From NCBI GenBank assembly GCA_035362335.1, contig DAOSDL010000008.1, forward strand, positions 62,001-126,000: a DNA stretch of 64,000 nt. Direction: 5' to 3'. A model generated the notes under the pieces. That model ran no database searches. It was not told where the DNA came from and saw only the letters and a list, made by a program, of their open reading frames with translations. A program made the position numbers and the translations under genes. Source of the DNA: JAOSJT01 sp035362335 (GTDB lineage Bacteria; Bacteroidota; Ignavibacteria; SZUA-365). Of this stretch, positions 44,450 to 53,397 are shown piece by piece (positions within the stretch are counted from its first letter, which is position 1; the number at the start of each line of letters is the position of its first letter).

Positions 44450-45613
44450 TTAGTTCGCCGCGTCGTCGGCGGGGATGCGCGTACCGTCGTCGGCCGGACC
44501 GCTGCCGCGATTCCAGTTCACCGTCAGCGTGAAGCGCAGCGTCTCGGACAGCGGACTCACCGTGTCGTCATCCGAAATCGCGGTGGAAATGTAGCTGAAG
44601 TCGAATCCGTAGATATCGTAACGCACACCGGCGCCGAAGGTCAGGAAGCGACGATTGCCCAGGCTCGGATCCTCATGGAAGAAGCCGAAGCGCAGAGCCA
44701 CAAGCTGCGAATACCAGTACTCGAAGCCGGTGCCCAGCGTGAACGTGTTCATGACATTGTCCACGTCCCAGCTTTTATAAATCGCCTCGTAAAAGGGATC
44801 CGCCTTGCGGTCGGTGCGGCTCACAAGCAGCTTGGTCACATCCGTCGTCCACGTCAGCGTGTTGTACTTCTCCTTGACGAGATCATAGCTGAAACCGAGG
44901 CGCAACGCCGTGGGCAGCGGATCGGCCTGATCCTCATCGATATAGCTGATCGACGGACCGATGTTCGTGATAGAAGCACCGATGCCGAAACGTCCACCAA
45001 TATCGGTGTTGCTGAACGGCAGCGTAAACTTCGACGGACGATACAGTATACCCACATCGCCCGCCACGGCCGTGGCCGTACCCGAACCCTGCTCGCGCGC
45101 GGTGGCCACCACCGACAGCGAGCTGTGGATGATGCGCAGTCCGACACCGAGAGCGAAATCCTCATCGAGTTGCGTACCGTACGAGGTGGTGAAGGCGATC
45201 TCGTAGCTCTTGAATGTGCCAAGAGGATTGTTGCCTTCGTCGCGGCGCTCGAATTCACCCAGATTCAGATAGGTCAATGCCGCGCCGAGCGTACCGCCAA
45301 TCGACGGCACATCCATCTTGTAGCTGGCATACTCGAAGAACAGATCGCTTTGCGCGAACTGCGGCAGCCAGTTCGAGTGGTTCAGGCTCAATTCCATGCC
45401 GCGCTGGAATCCGAGGCCCGCGGGATTCCAGAAAATGGCCGACACATCATCCGCGATCGCCACGCCACTCTCGCCCATTGCGCTGTTCCGTGAACTCGGC
45501 GAAATCAGCAAAAACGGCACCGCCGTGGTTTGCGCCGCGACCTCTCCGGCCTGGCCAACCAACAGCAGCGCCACAACGAACGCGCCGACGACGTGAATGC
45601 TTTTTCCGATCAT
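44450..45613 (-). CDS. porV: Type IX secretion outer-membrane protein PorV
   Basis: A 387-residue FadL-like barrel protein of the PorV/PorQ family. Signal peptide VVGAFVVALLLVGQAGEVAAQ, then the family start PFLLISPSSRNSAMGESGVAIADDVSAIFWNPAGLGF (read in two pieces around GESGVA). Barrel strands follow to the end. PorV shuttles T9SS cargo from the SprA translocon to the PorU attachment complex. It lies 68 bp downstream of porU, the usual T9SS partnership, which supports the PorV rather than PorQ call. GAGGAATTAC precedes the ATG. Confidence 0.93.
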   Translation of the reverse strand: MIGKSIHVVGAFVVALLLVGQAGEVAAQTTAVPFLLISPSSRNSAMGESGVAIADDVSAIFWNPAGLGFQRGMELSLNHSNWLPQFAQSDLFFEYASYKMDVPSIGGTLGAALTYLNLGEFERRDEGNNPLGTFKSYEIAFTTSYGTQLDEDFALGVGLRIIHSSLSVVATAREQGSGTATAVAGDVGILYRPSKFTLPFSNTDIGGRFGIGASITNIGPSISYIDEDQADPLPTALRLGFSYDLVKEKYNTLTWTTDVTKLLVSRTDRKADPFYEAIYKSWDVDNVMNTFTLGTGFEYWYSQLVALRFGFFHEDPSLGNRRFLTFGAGVRYDIYGFDFSYISTAISDDDTVSPLSETLRFTLTVNWNRGSGPADDGTRIPADDAAN

Positions 45614-45681
45614 GTAATTCCTCGTATGGTCGATGATAGAATAGTAAAGTTATTGCTTGTTTCGGGGTTACGCAACCGTCG

Positions 45682-48600
45682 TCATCGCAAGAGGGACAGC
45701 CGGCCCAACACCTCGCTGCCCATGCCGCCGTCAACTGTGCGGCAAATCACTTTGTAGAGATACACGCCGTTCGACAACGCGTCGCCGTCCTCATCGCGGC
45801 CGTCCCAGGGCACAGCCACGAAGCGTTCGGCGATGTTGCGCGCTTCGAGCACGCGCACCTGCCGGCCCGACAACGTGTAGATCTTGATGTCCACGTTCAC
45901 CGGATTGCCCAGATTGTGGCGGAAAGTGAACGATGTTTCATCGCGCATGGGATTCGGGTAATTCAGCACGTCGGCCAGCGTCAAATCGCTGCTTCCGGCG
46001 ACGGTGAACCAGGTTTCGGCCATGCTGGAATTGTTGAAAATGTCGTACGCACGCAGCCGCAGTGTATGTTGTCCGGGCTCGAGGCCACGGAAGCGATACG
46101 TCACCGTACCCTTCTGATAAGAATCCACTTCGCCGGTGTAGTAATCGTTGAGCACAATGCCGGTGCTGCCGTTGTCCAACCAGGCTTCCAGATTGTGTCC
46201 AATGCCCAGACCCGTTGTATTGATGCCGCTTTCATCGAACAAATCCGCGAGCAGTGTGGTTTCGCTGTTCACCACGTCGCCGGGACGGAAGGTGCGCGTG
46301 TCCATGTACAACGCAATCACCGGACCGGTCTCGTCCTGTACGCTGCTGGTATCGGAACCTCCCACGCGCAGGTCGGCAAAGAATCCGGCGCCGTCCACCG
46401 CCGCATTGTCGAAATACATCGCGAGGCGACCGTTGTTGTTTTCGTAGGAAATGTCTTTCGGTACAATGAAACTGACCGTGAAACGTCCGTTGGCGATGCT
46501 GGCCTTGCCGCGATACAGCAAGCCACCCTGCAGGCGGTAGGTGTAGTTGATCCATTTGGGGGGATCGTTGATCACCACGTAGCGGTCCGCATCGAACAAA
46601 CTCACATCGGTGGTGCCGCTGAAACCCTCCCACACGCGCCCTTCGCCGTCGCGCACGCTGCCCTGCAGCGTCACCTTGCTCAGCGCCCGCAGCTGCACCG
46701 TGTCGGCGCTCACCGCCTCGTCGTTGATGCGGATTTCCTCCAACGTGGCTGCATAGCGCGGCAAGGCGAGACGCGTGGTCGGATCGCCGAAGAGATGGAA
46801 TTTCTCATAGCCCGCTACACCACTGTAGCGCTGCTTGGTGCTGTATATCGCCTCACCCAGGCGCTTCGCACGACCATCGTCTTCACGTCCCTTGTTGAGC
46901 AGATTCTCGAGAAATTCCTTGTTGAAGGCGCTGTTCTGATCCGAAAACACCACGCGGGGCGAGGACAATGCGCCGATGCTGCCGCCATCGGGCTTGAGCA
47001 GCAGCAGTTCGGTCCCGCTGCGCACTCCCGGAGCATCGTACAGGCCGAAGGTGCAGGTGGCCGCGCACATGAAGGTAAGACGATCCGCATTGGTCAACTG
47101 GGGAACGGTCACATCGGACACGAAAATCCGCTCCTGCGTCCACACGTCATGTGCGCCATGGCCTGTGTAATTCACCAGCAGCGTGCCCTGATTGATCTGA
47201 TCCACAATGGCCGCCGCCGCGTCGGGCTTGCGCCGTCCCGAAGCCGTGATTTCGGTGCGATAGGAGACGATGTAGATTTTTCGCTGATCCATCGACGCCG
47301 GGACGCTCGAGGTCAGTCGCTCGGATTGCGCCGTGTGCTCCGGACCATCGCTGTCACGGGAGGAATTCCATCCGTCGTCGGCCACGAAGGTGACGTGGTT
47401 GCGCCAGGGCTCGAAGGCAGGCTGCGTTTCGTAACGGATAATTTTGTCCACCACGGCATTCGCTTCGGCGAGTGTCAGCACTGGAATGCGGCCAGTGGCC
47501 ACATCCACACGCGCGTCGTTGCGTGGCGTACCCACCACCTTTGCGTAGTAGTCGTCGGACACATACGAATCGATTTTGTTGATGGAATTCTCCGATTCGA
47601 CCACAGGCAACAGTATGGGCTCGGCCGTGGTGCGATTGCGGTAATCGAAATGTCCATCGCCGAGGAACAGCACGTAGCGCGGCGGCGTGGGCCAGCGTTT
47701 TACCGCGTGCGCAACGAAATCGCGTATCGCGGTCAGGTCCGGCAAGGTGGAGGCAAATTCATTGTAAATCTCGCTTAGTCGAACCACTGCGGTGCTGATC
47801 CTGTCCTCACCGGCTCGCTCTCGATGTGCCTTGAGGCGCTGCGCCGCTTCGGCAAGCTGATCGTTGGTAATGATAACGAACTCGGCCCCGCTCTGCGTCA
47901 ACAGACCCGAATTGGGAACGCCGACCGGCGCGGGAGCCGTCTTCAGCGCGGGGCGAGCCACTGCTAGAAACTGCCGCGGCTTGCCTCGCTCGTTCGACAC
48001 CTGAAAGCGCACCGTGCCACCGCTGATGTTGGCATTGGCAATGCGCGTTACACTCGCCCAATCCGTTATATCGTACAGAACGATATCGCTGGTGGTGAAG
48101 CCGTTGATCACGAATTCCACCACCGCTGTGGTATCGGGCGCCGAAAACAGCAGCTCATCGTTCAGCGGCTCGAAACGGCGCGCGTAATGCCATTCCACCC
48201 AATCCACATAGCCACCGCGGCTGCGGTCGGAGCTGCTCGACGAATACGTCAGCGTAACCGTGGCACGATCATCGGGGAGCTGTCCGGTACCGCTGAACGT
48301 GCGCGGTCCGGAGATTTTCGCCACATCGTCCACTTCCGAAGCGAAGGACACCGTTCCCAGCGAAATGCTGCCCAGCTCGCGCTCACCGTCGCGCACGGTA
48401 AAACCATGCGTCACTTCGGAGCTGCCCACCACTTGCACACGATACACCACGGGCTCGTTGCGCACGAGTCCGTGCAAACGCCTTGCATACGCAATGGAGG
48501 AGGCACTGCCCGCACCGGGTATCAACCGTTTTCCGAACCACATCGATCCGGAATTCATCAGATTGGTCACTTCCTCTTCCTCGAACTCACGGCCGTTGAA

Positions 48601-49683
48601 CCATGCGGGCGTGTAGGGTTGCGGATCGCTGAGCGAGGCCTGTTGCGCGATGCGCTTGCCCGGCACTCCACCAAAGGTCATGAGAAACACGTTCTCATCC
48701 GCGAAGCGGTTGATGTAATGCTCGTACAGGCCCGAGGCGGGATTGTAGTCGAAGCCGCTCGTTCCCATGCCGAAAAACTGCACGTAATCATCCTCATCGA
48801 AACGCCCGTCATCGCCGCCCACCACTTCTATCGCCACTTCCTGCAACGGCTCGGGGCGCTTCGCGTCGAGATCGCGCGGCAATTCCCTGCCTCCGCTGCT
48901 GAACAGACGGATCGTCCGCGGATCGAGCGCAGCCACATCGATGCCGGCCGCGCTGAACCAGGCGCGCGACAGGCGATAGACGCCGGTCTGCGCCACAGTG
49001 ATGCGATACCACGCACCCGAGGCCAGACTGTTCGCCGTGGATTTGGCAATCGCCGCCGGACGTTGCAGCTTCCAGGCACGCGCCTGTGACGCGTTGAGTA
49101 GTTGCGATGGCACTTCCTCGCCGGGCGTCACTGCTGCAAAGCGCTCCCGCGCACTGCCGAAGTCCACGCGCAACACCAGACGGGTGTACACGCGGAGCAC
49201 GCGTGTTGCGGGATTGTACTGCGCGGCATTCAACACCAGATCGCCAAACATGCGGTCGCGTGCAATGCCGACATGTTCCAACGATGCTATCGACGCGGGA
49301 ATGAATCCCGACGCCGAGTACAGCGGACCGCGCGGTGTGGTGATCTCCTCATCGTCCTGACGGGGAATGGTCACCGGCGCGAGATCCACACCCTGCTCGT
49401 CGCGATAATCCATTTCCACCACCGTCACACGATTGCCGACGGTGGAAGGAAGGCCAAGCAGCGTGCGCAACTGCGGGACTCGTGGATCGCCCACAGCAAA
49501 AGCGGACACGCCATCAACAATGTCCACGCGCGTCTCGCCGGAGGGCAGTCGTGTGACTGTCGCCGAGGGTCGGTACTCGATGAGCAATCCACCCGCGTCC
49601 TGCTGACGAATACGAAGGTCCTGCGCATGGGCGGATGCTAGTAGCAGCGTGGCGAACAACAGTATGTAGCGGAGACGCATCAT
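45682..49683 (-). CDS. porU: Type IX secretion system sortase PorU (C25 gingipain-like)
   Basis: About 1333 residues. It is the T9SS sortase that removes the C-terminal signal of cargo and attaches it to the cell surface. Signal peptide YILLFATLLLASAHAQ, a long beta-rich N-terminal region, then a peptidase C25 domain with the catalytic His in VNYTGHGAHDVWTQE and Cys in LTFMCAATCTFG, followed by DGGSIGALSSPRVVFS and an FlgD-like C-terminal module (VDIKIYTLSGRQVRVLEA). ATG 49683 (adjacent 49680) fits the signal peptide; an ATG at 49779 overlaps the flippase stop as ATGA but would give a 32-residue polar extension. porV follows directly. Confidence 0.93.
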   Translation of the reverse strand: MMRLRYILLFATLLLASAHAQDLRIRQQDAGGLLIEYRPSATVTRLPSGETRVDIVDGVSAFAVGDPRVPQLRTLLGLPSTVGNRVTVVEMDYRDEQGVDLAPVTIPRQDDEEITTPRGPLYSASGFIPASIASLEHVGIARDRMFGDLVLNAAQYNPATRVLRVYTRLVLRVDFGSARERFAAVTPGEEVPSQLLNASQARAWKLQRPAAIAKSTANSLASGAWYRITVAQTGVYRLSRAWFSAAGIDVAALDPRTIRLFSSGGRELPRDLDAKRPEPLQEVAIEVVGGDDGRFDEDDYVQFFGMGTSGFDYNPASGLYEHYINRFADENVFLMTFGGVPGKRIAQQASLSDPQPYTPAWFNGREFEEEEVTNLMNSGSMWFGKRLIPGAGSASSIAYARRLHGLVRNEPVVYRVQVVGSSEVTHGFTVRDGERELGSISLGTVSFASEVDDVAKISGPRTFSGTGQLPDDRATVTLTYSSSSSDRSRGGYVDWVEWHYARRFEPLNDELLFSAPDTTAVVEFVINGFTTSDIVLYDITDWASVTRIANANISGGTVRFQVSNERGKPRQFLAVARPALKTAPAPVGVPNSGLLTQSGAEFVIITNDQLAEAAQRLKAHRERAGEDRISTAVVRLSEIYNEFASTLPDLTAIRDFVAHAVKRWPTPPRYVLFLGDGHFDYRNRTTAEPILLPVVESENSINKIDSYVSDDYYAKVVGTPRNDARVDVATGRIPVLTLAEANAVVDKIIRYETQPAFEPWRNHVTFVADDGWNSSRDSDGPEHTAQSERLTSSVPASMDQRKIYIVSYRTEITASGRRKPDAAAAIVDQINQGTLLVNYTGHGAHDVWTQERIFVSDVTVPQLTNADRLTFMCAATCTFGLYDAPGVRSGTELLLLKPDGGSIGALSSPRVVFSDQNSAFNKEFLENLLNKGREDDGRAKRLGEAIYSTKQRYSGVAGYEKFHLFGDPTTRLALPRYAATLEEIRINDEAVSADTVQLRALSKVTLQGSVRDGEGRVWEGFSGTTDVSLFDADRYVVINDPPKWINYTYRLQGGLLYRGKASIANGRFTVSFIVPKDISYENNNGRLAMYFDNAAVDGAGFFADLRVGGSDTSSVQDETGPVIALYMDTRTFRPGDVVNSETTLLADLFDESGINTTGLGIGHNLEAWLDNGSTGIVLNDYYTGEVDSYQKGTVTYRFRGLEPGQHTLRLRAYDIFNNSSMAETWFTVAGSSDLTLADVLNYPNPMRDETSFTFRHNLGNPVNVDIKIYTLSGRQVRVLEARNIAERFVAVPWDGRDEDGDALSNGVYLYKVICRTVDGGMGSEVLGRLSLLR

Positions 49684-49775
49684 ACGGATTCCATGTCCAT
49701 TGGAAGAGGAAATGCCATCCCGCAAACTGCCATGCGGGACTATATCGTGCAACGTAAAAATCCGTCCATTCGTGT

Positions 49776-51035
49776 TCATCGCCCTTCACCTGTTCCGAGG
49801 TTTCGCGCGCGGCGATAGTAGTACACATTCATGCCGATGTTCAGGGCGTAGGTGGCGATGTATGCGATGGCTGCTCCTGTCATGGCCCAGAACGGGATGA
49901 GCAGCAGATTCAGCACAATATTCGTGACCGACGTGCTGATGGACATGATGCGAATGGCCTTTCCCTGCCGCTTCGCGGCGAGAAAGGCATTGTACGGACT
50001 GTTGAGCGCGCCCAATGCCACGCCGAGCGCCAATAGCGGCAGCACCTGCAAGGCGGAATTATATGCGCCCGGGAAAAACACCGGAACCAACACCGGCCCC
50101 AACACCGCAACAGCCGCCCCTCCGCCCAGCGCCCAAATCGCGCTGCCACGGAGTACGCGCGCAGGAATGGCGTCCATGCCGGTGAAGGACTTGTAGGAGC
50201 TTTGCGCCAATGCGCGGTTGAACAGTCCGATGGGCATTGCCATGGTCAGCGCGATGGAGTAGAAGGCCACCGGTGTGGGTCCGTGAAACTTCGTGATCAG
50301 AATTTTATCCAATCCCGTTGCCAATCCATCCACCACGCGGCCAGTGTATACATCACGACCGAAGGCCCGCACCTCCTTGAACACCGTGCGTATCGCCTGC
50401 CGCACACCGCGCAGCGAAGGGTGCAGCACGGTGACCACCACCAACACGGTGAGGCCGCTCGCAAGCAAGGTGACCAGCACCGCGCGCGACACATCCGAGG
50501 CAACGAGGCCAGGCACAAGCAACAGCCCCACCAGCAGCACTCGCGGAAGCACGATGGCCAGCGAGAGAAGCCGGATGTTGCCACCACCCTGACTCATCGA
50601 CAGCACCATCTCGTACAACGGCAGCATCGCCGCGAGAGGTGCGGCCAGCAGCAGCACGCGCCCCGCACCCTGGTGAAACCACGCATCCACGAGCATGGAC
50701 GCGGCGGCAATGCAAAGTGCGTAGAGCATACCGACACCGCTCGACAGCACAAGCAGCGCACCCGCCATCGACCGTTGCGCGGCCGCGTCTTGTTCAATCG
50801 CAATCAGGCGCATTCCCGCGGGAGCAATGCCGAAATCGAAGAACATCCCCGTAAAGGCAAACAGGGCGACGATAAACGAGTAGGTACCGAAATCCTCCAC
50901 ACTGAGCGCGCTGGCGAGCAATCCATACACCAGGATGCCCAATGCGGAATTCGCCGCCATTGCCAGCATCTGCAGCAGGGTATTCCGTCCCAGCGGCGAT
51001 GCGAGCATGCGCCGCATTTCCGCAAACCTGCTCAT
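49776..51035 (-). CDS. Wzx-like oligosaccharide/polysaccharide flippase
   Basis: About 419 residues with some 12-14 hydrophobic helices, matching the polysaccharide-export MATE/MVF-like (Wzx) type: LGRNTLLQMLAMAANSALGILVYG, LSVEDFGTYSFIVALFAF, GPTPVAFYSIALTMAMPIGL, LPLLALGVALGALNSPYN, SISTSVTNIVLNLLLIPFW. Start 51035 (MSRFAEMRRM) was preferred over an ATG at 51134, which would add a 33-residue polar region; neither has a strong ribosome site. No glycosyltransferase genes are nearby. It lies immediately upstream of porU with a possible ATGA overlap; T9SS cargo is attached to A-LPS-type glycans in some species, which makes the pairing suggestive. Confidence 0.85.
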   Translation of the reverse strand: MSRFAEMRRMLASPLGRNTLLQMLAMAANSALGILVYGLLASALSVEDFGTYSFIVALFAFTGMFFDFGIAPAGMRLIAIEQDAAAQRSMAGALLVLSSGVGMLYALCIAAASMLVDAWFHQGAGRVLLLAAPLAAMLPLYEMVLSMSQGGGNIRLLSLAIVLPRVLLVGLLLVPGLVASDVSRAVLVTLLASGLTVLVVVTVLHPSLRGVRQAIRTVFKEVRAFGRDVYTGRVVDGLATGLDKILITKFHGPTPVAFYSIALTMAMPIGLFNRALAQSSYKSFTGMDAIPARVLRGSAIWALGGGAAVAVLGPVLVPVFFPGAYNSALQVLPLLALGVALGALNSPYNAFLAAKRQGKAIRIMSISTSVTNIVLNLLLIPFWAMTGAAIAYIATYALNIGMNVYYYRRARNLGTGEGR

Positions 51036-51248
51036 ATCAGCCGGCAGCCCTGCGGGCAATATGGTAGCGACAAGGCGGTAGCAGCCCTGCGATCGCGGTG
51101 CGCGTTGATGAGAAACGTGAATTGCCTGTGACATCCGGTGCGGACGATCCGTATGGAAAAAACTGCAACGGTACCGAAGTGTCTATACGTTTCTCTGATT
51201 GGATGGAAAAAATGGAACAAGACAAGTTAGAGTATCGAATGGCGCATG

Positions 51249-51749
51249 TCAAGCGGGAAAAATCCGCCCCTTCCAGGCCTCAAGATGCGCACCGATCAAT
51301 GCGGCGGCTTCGGTGAACAAGCGCTCGTCCACCAGCGAAAAACGCTTGTGCACGGGACTGTCGATGTCGAGCACGCCCCATACCTCGCCGTGGACCAGTA
51401 TTGGCACCACGAGTTCCGAACGGGATGCGGGATCACACGCGATATGGCCATCGAAGTTGATTACATCGGGAATGTTCATCATCCGCTTCTCGCGGACGGC
51501 TGCGGCGCACACACCCTCTTCCAACGCGAGTATGGTGCACGCGGGTTTTCCATGGAACGGCCCGAGCCGCAGTGCATCGCCATCGAGGATATAGAATCCC
51601 ACCCAGTTCACCGCGTCGAGCGACCAGTAGAACAACGAGGCCACATTCGCCATCGTGGTCACCGGCGGCTCGGTGGGATCGAGTATCGCATGCAGTTGGG
51701 GAATCAGGTCTTCGGGTTTCGCGTCGGTCTGGATGACAATCTCACTCAC
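51249..51749 (-). CDS. msrC: Free methionine-(R)-sulfoxide reductase (GAF domain, fRMsr)
   Basis: A ~166-residue single GAF-domain enzyme that reduces free methionine-R-sulfoxide. All three family cysteines are in place: GKPACTIL, EEGVCAAAV and GHIACDPASRSELVVP. The aromatic pocket is marked by VNWVGFYI. A GTG start at 51749 is proposed because GAGGCGGAG sits 6 bases upstream; the first in-frame ATG at 51809 has no ribosome site and adds a 20-residue tail. Antioxidant role in the cytoplasm. It is the single gene between the flippase and the divergent barrel-protein gene. Confidence 0.9.
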   Translation of the reverse strand: MSEIVIQTDAKPEDLIPQLHAILDPTEPPVTTMANVASLFYWSLDAVNWVGFYILDGDALRLGPFHGKPACTILALEEGVCAAAVREKRMMNIPDVINFDGHIACDPASRSELVVPILVHGEVWGVLDIDSPVHKRFSLVDERLFTEAAALIGAHLEAWKGRIFPA

Positions 51750-51826
51750 GTCGTTCTCCGCCTCATTTGAACTTTCCTTGAAATTACCTAGCTTGCCGCA
51801 TACGAACAAGTAAAAGGGTCTCCATT

Positions 51827-52321
51827 ATGCGGTACGGAACATTCCTCATTACACTCGTTGCGCTTGTCCTGATCGCTGCCGCAACACCACTGCGCGCCCA
51901 GGAACAGACGGAGTTTTATCAGCAGAAGGAGCGCTGGGGCGTGGGCTTGCAGGCCGGCCTCATGTCGGGCATGGGCCTGGCGGCGCGCTTCCATCCCCAG
52001 GGGCGCTTCGGCTTCCAACTCGCCGGCGGCGCCTTCAAAGGCAGCGGCGACATGGTGGGCGACATCGGCATCGAAGGCCAATTCGATTTCGATCTCGATG
52101 GTCGTAACCGCTTCTACGGGTTTGTGGGAATGGGTCTGTACACGAACGGCAAGGACGGCGACGACAAGCTCGAAGGTCCGTTCCGCGCGGGCTTCGGCCT
52201 GGCCTACGACTGGGCCTTCGCGCGCACCATGGTGTTCAGCACCTCGCTCGGTCTCACCTATTTCACCGATGGCGTATTCCTCCCCTTGCCGCAGGTCGGA
52301 CTGTATTACATCTTCGACTGA
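51827..52321 (+). CDS. Small outer-membrane beta-barrel-like protein
   Basis: A 164-residue exported protein. The signal peptide FLITLVALVLIAAATPLRAQ is followed by alternating glycine/aromatic strands (WGVGLQAGLMSGMGLAARF, GFQLAGGAFKGSGDM, FYGFVGMGLYTN, FRAGFGLAYDWAF, LPQVGLYYIFD) typical of a small 8-strand barrel, ending in an aromatic residue before Asp. No enzymatic motif. GGAG lies upstream. The last 16 bp overlap the convergent gph gene. Function unknown. Confidence 0.8.
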   Translation: MRYGTFLITLVALVLIAAATPLRAQEQTEFYQQKERWGVGLQAGLMSGMGLAARFHPQGRFGFQLAGGAFKGSGDMVGDIGIEGQFDFDLDGRNRFYGFVGMGLYTNGKDGDDKLEGPFRAGFGLAYDWAFARTMVFSTSLGLTYFTDGVFLPLPQVGLYYIFD

Positions 52322-52989
52322 CCGCGATCGATCGTCCCCTCGACGATGTCCCTGATCATATCGAAGGCGCTCACCAGGTACTCCGGGTCGAGCGCCTTCA
52401 GCATTTCCACCGGCTGAAAGCCATAACTCACCGCACACGCATCCACGCCCGCCGCACGTGCGCATTCGATGTCGTACACCGAGTCCCCCACCATCAACGT
52501 GCGCGAGGTCTCAACGCCCAGGTCCGCGATCATCGTGAGCAAAGGCAGTGGCGACGGTTTCATTTCCGTGAAGCTGTCGCCGCCAGCCACGCGTTCGAAC
52601 AGCGCATCCATACCGAGATGGCGCAGCAGCCGCAGCGAAGCGTCTTCGGGTTTGTTGCTGAGTACCGCGAGGCGGCACCCGCGTGCTTGCAGCGCGCGCA
52701 GGGTGTTCGTCACTCCAGGATACGGGATGGTGTGCTCCAGTCCGTGACGCTCGTACAAGGCCGCATAGGTGCCGAGCAGCGCGGCGGGGTCCGTGTCGAC
52801 GGCGCCCGCGTGCTCGAGCGCGCAGCGCAACAGATGCCGCACGCCCCGACCGATGCACGCGCGCACATCATCGGCCGGGAGCGCTTCAAGGTCGAGCGTG
52901 CGTAGCAAGGCGTTCACCGCGTTGTGTATGCCGGCGAAGGAATCGAGCAGCGTGCCGTCGAGATCGAGTACGAGAAGATCGTAGCGCAT
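52306..52989 (-). CDS. gph: HAD-family hydrolase, phosphoglycolate phosphatase-like
   Basis: A 227-residue HAD enzyme. Motif I DLDGTLLDS near the N-terminus (nucleophile Asp and acid/base Asp), motif II SNKP, motif III Lys in EMKPSPLPLL and motif IV GDSVYDIECARAAG. The small helical cap with CIGRGVRHLL and PYPGVTNTLRALQARG matches Gph-type phosphoglycolate phosphatases. ATG 52989 opens directly at MRYDLLVLDLDG; an earlier in-frame ATG at 53082 gives unrelated sequence. The substrate could differ, since HAD paralogues are hard to tell apart. It overlaps the convergent barrel gene by 16 bp. Confidence 0.9.
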   Translation of the reverse strand: MRYDLLVLDLDGTLLDSFAGIHNAVNALLRTLDLEALPADDVRACIGRGVRHLLRCALEHAGAVDTDPAALLGTYAALYERHGLEHTIPYPGVTNTLRALQARGCRLAVLSNKPEDASLRLLRHLGMDALFERVAGGDSFTEMKPSPLPLLTMIADLGVETSRTLMVGDSVYDIECARAAGVDACAVSYGFQPVEMLKALDPEYLVSAFDMIRDIVEGTIDRGQSKM

Positions 52990-53148
52990 GAGGAAAACAC
53001 TCCGTGAGGCGGAACAAATCGGGCCGGCGGCCGGTTGATTCTGCTTGTGGCCGCGTTTCAAGATGCAAGAAAAAATTTCCAAGAAGAATCGGCGACATCT
53101 TGATCCGGCGCAAAAAATTTTCTAGCTTAAAGGACCACTTTTTGTGGC

Positions 53149-53223
53149 GGGGCTGTAGCTCAGTGGTAGAGCATCTGCCTTTTAAGCAGAGGGTCGATGG
53201 TTCGAACCCATCCAGCCTCACCA
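53149..53223 (+). tRNA. tRNA-Lys (anticodon TTT)
   Basis: Cloverleaf: acceptor GGGGCTG pairs with CAGCCTC (one G-T), D arm GCTCAGTGGTAGAGC, anticodon stem TCTGC/GCAGA with loop CTTTTAA giving TTT, and T arm GGTTCGAACCC. The 3' CCA (53221-53223) is encoded. Confidence 0.97.
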
Positions 53224-53233
53224 GAAAGAGTAC

Positions 53234-53317
53234 GCGGAAGTGGTGAAATTGGCAGACACACCATCTTGAGGGGGTGGCGCTCGAAAGGGCATGCGGGTTC
53301 AAGTCCCGCCTTCCGCA
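53234..53317 (+). tRNA. tRNA-Leu (anticodon GAG)
   Basis: A long-variable-arm tRNA: acceptor GCGGAAG with CTTCCGC, D-loop AAATTGGCAGAC, anticodon stem CCATC/GGTGG with loop TTGAGGG giving GAG, variable arm CGCTCGAAAGGGCAT, and T arm GGGTTCAAGTCCC. The 3' CCA is not encoded (CTC follows the discriminator A). It lies 10 bases after tRNA-Lys. Confidence 0.95.
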
Positions 53318-53397
53318 CTCCACGTTTCCAGCCGAATTGTTCCTCGCCGAATCTTCGCTACACTCGACCACCGATTCTCGGTGCAAGGAGAACCACG

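Noticed and set aside
45916..47778. A 620-codon plus-strand frame opposite porU
   Set aside because: Mirror of the C25 protease gene; low-complexity His/Arg/Ala-rich translation and no ribosome site.
53197..53397. Extension of the secreted TPR gene back through tRNA-Leu
   Set aside because: It would translate a tRNA; the signal peptide and AAGGAG place the start at 53398.
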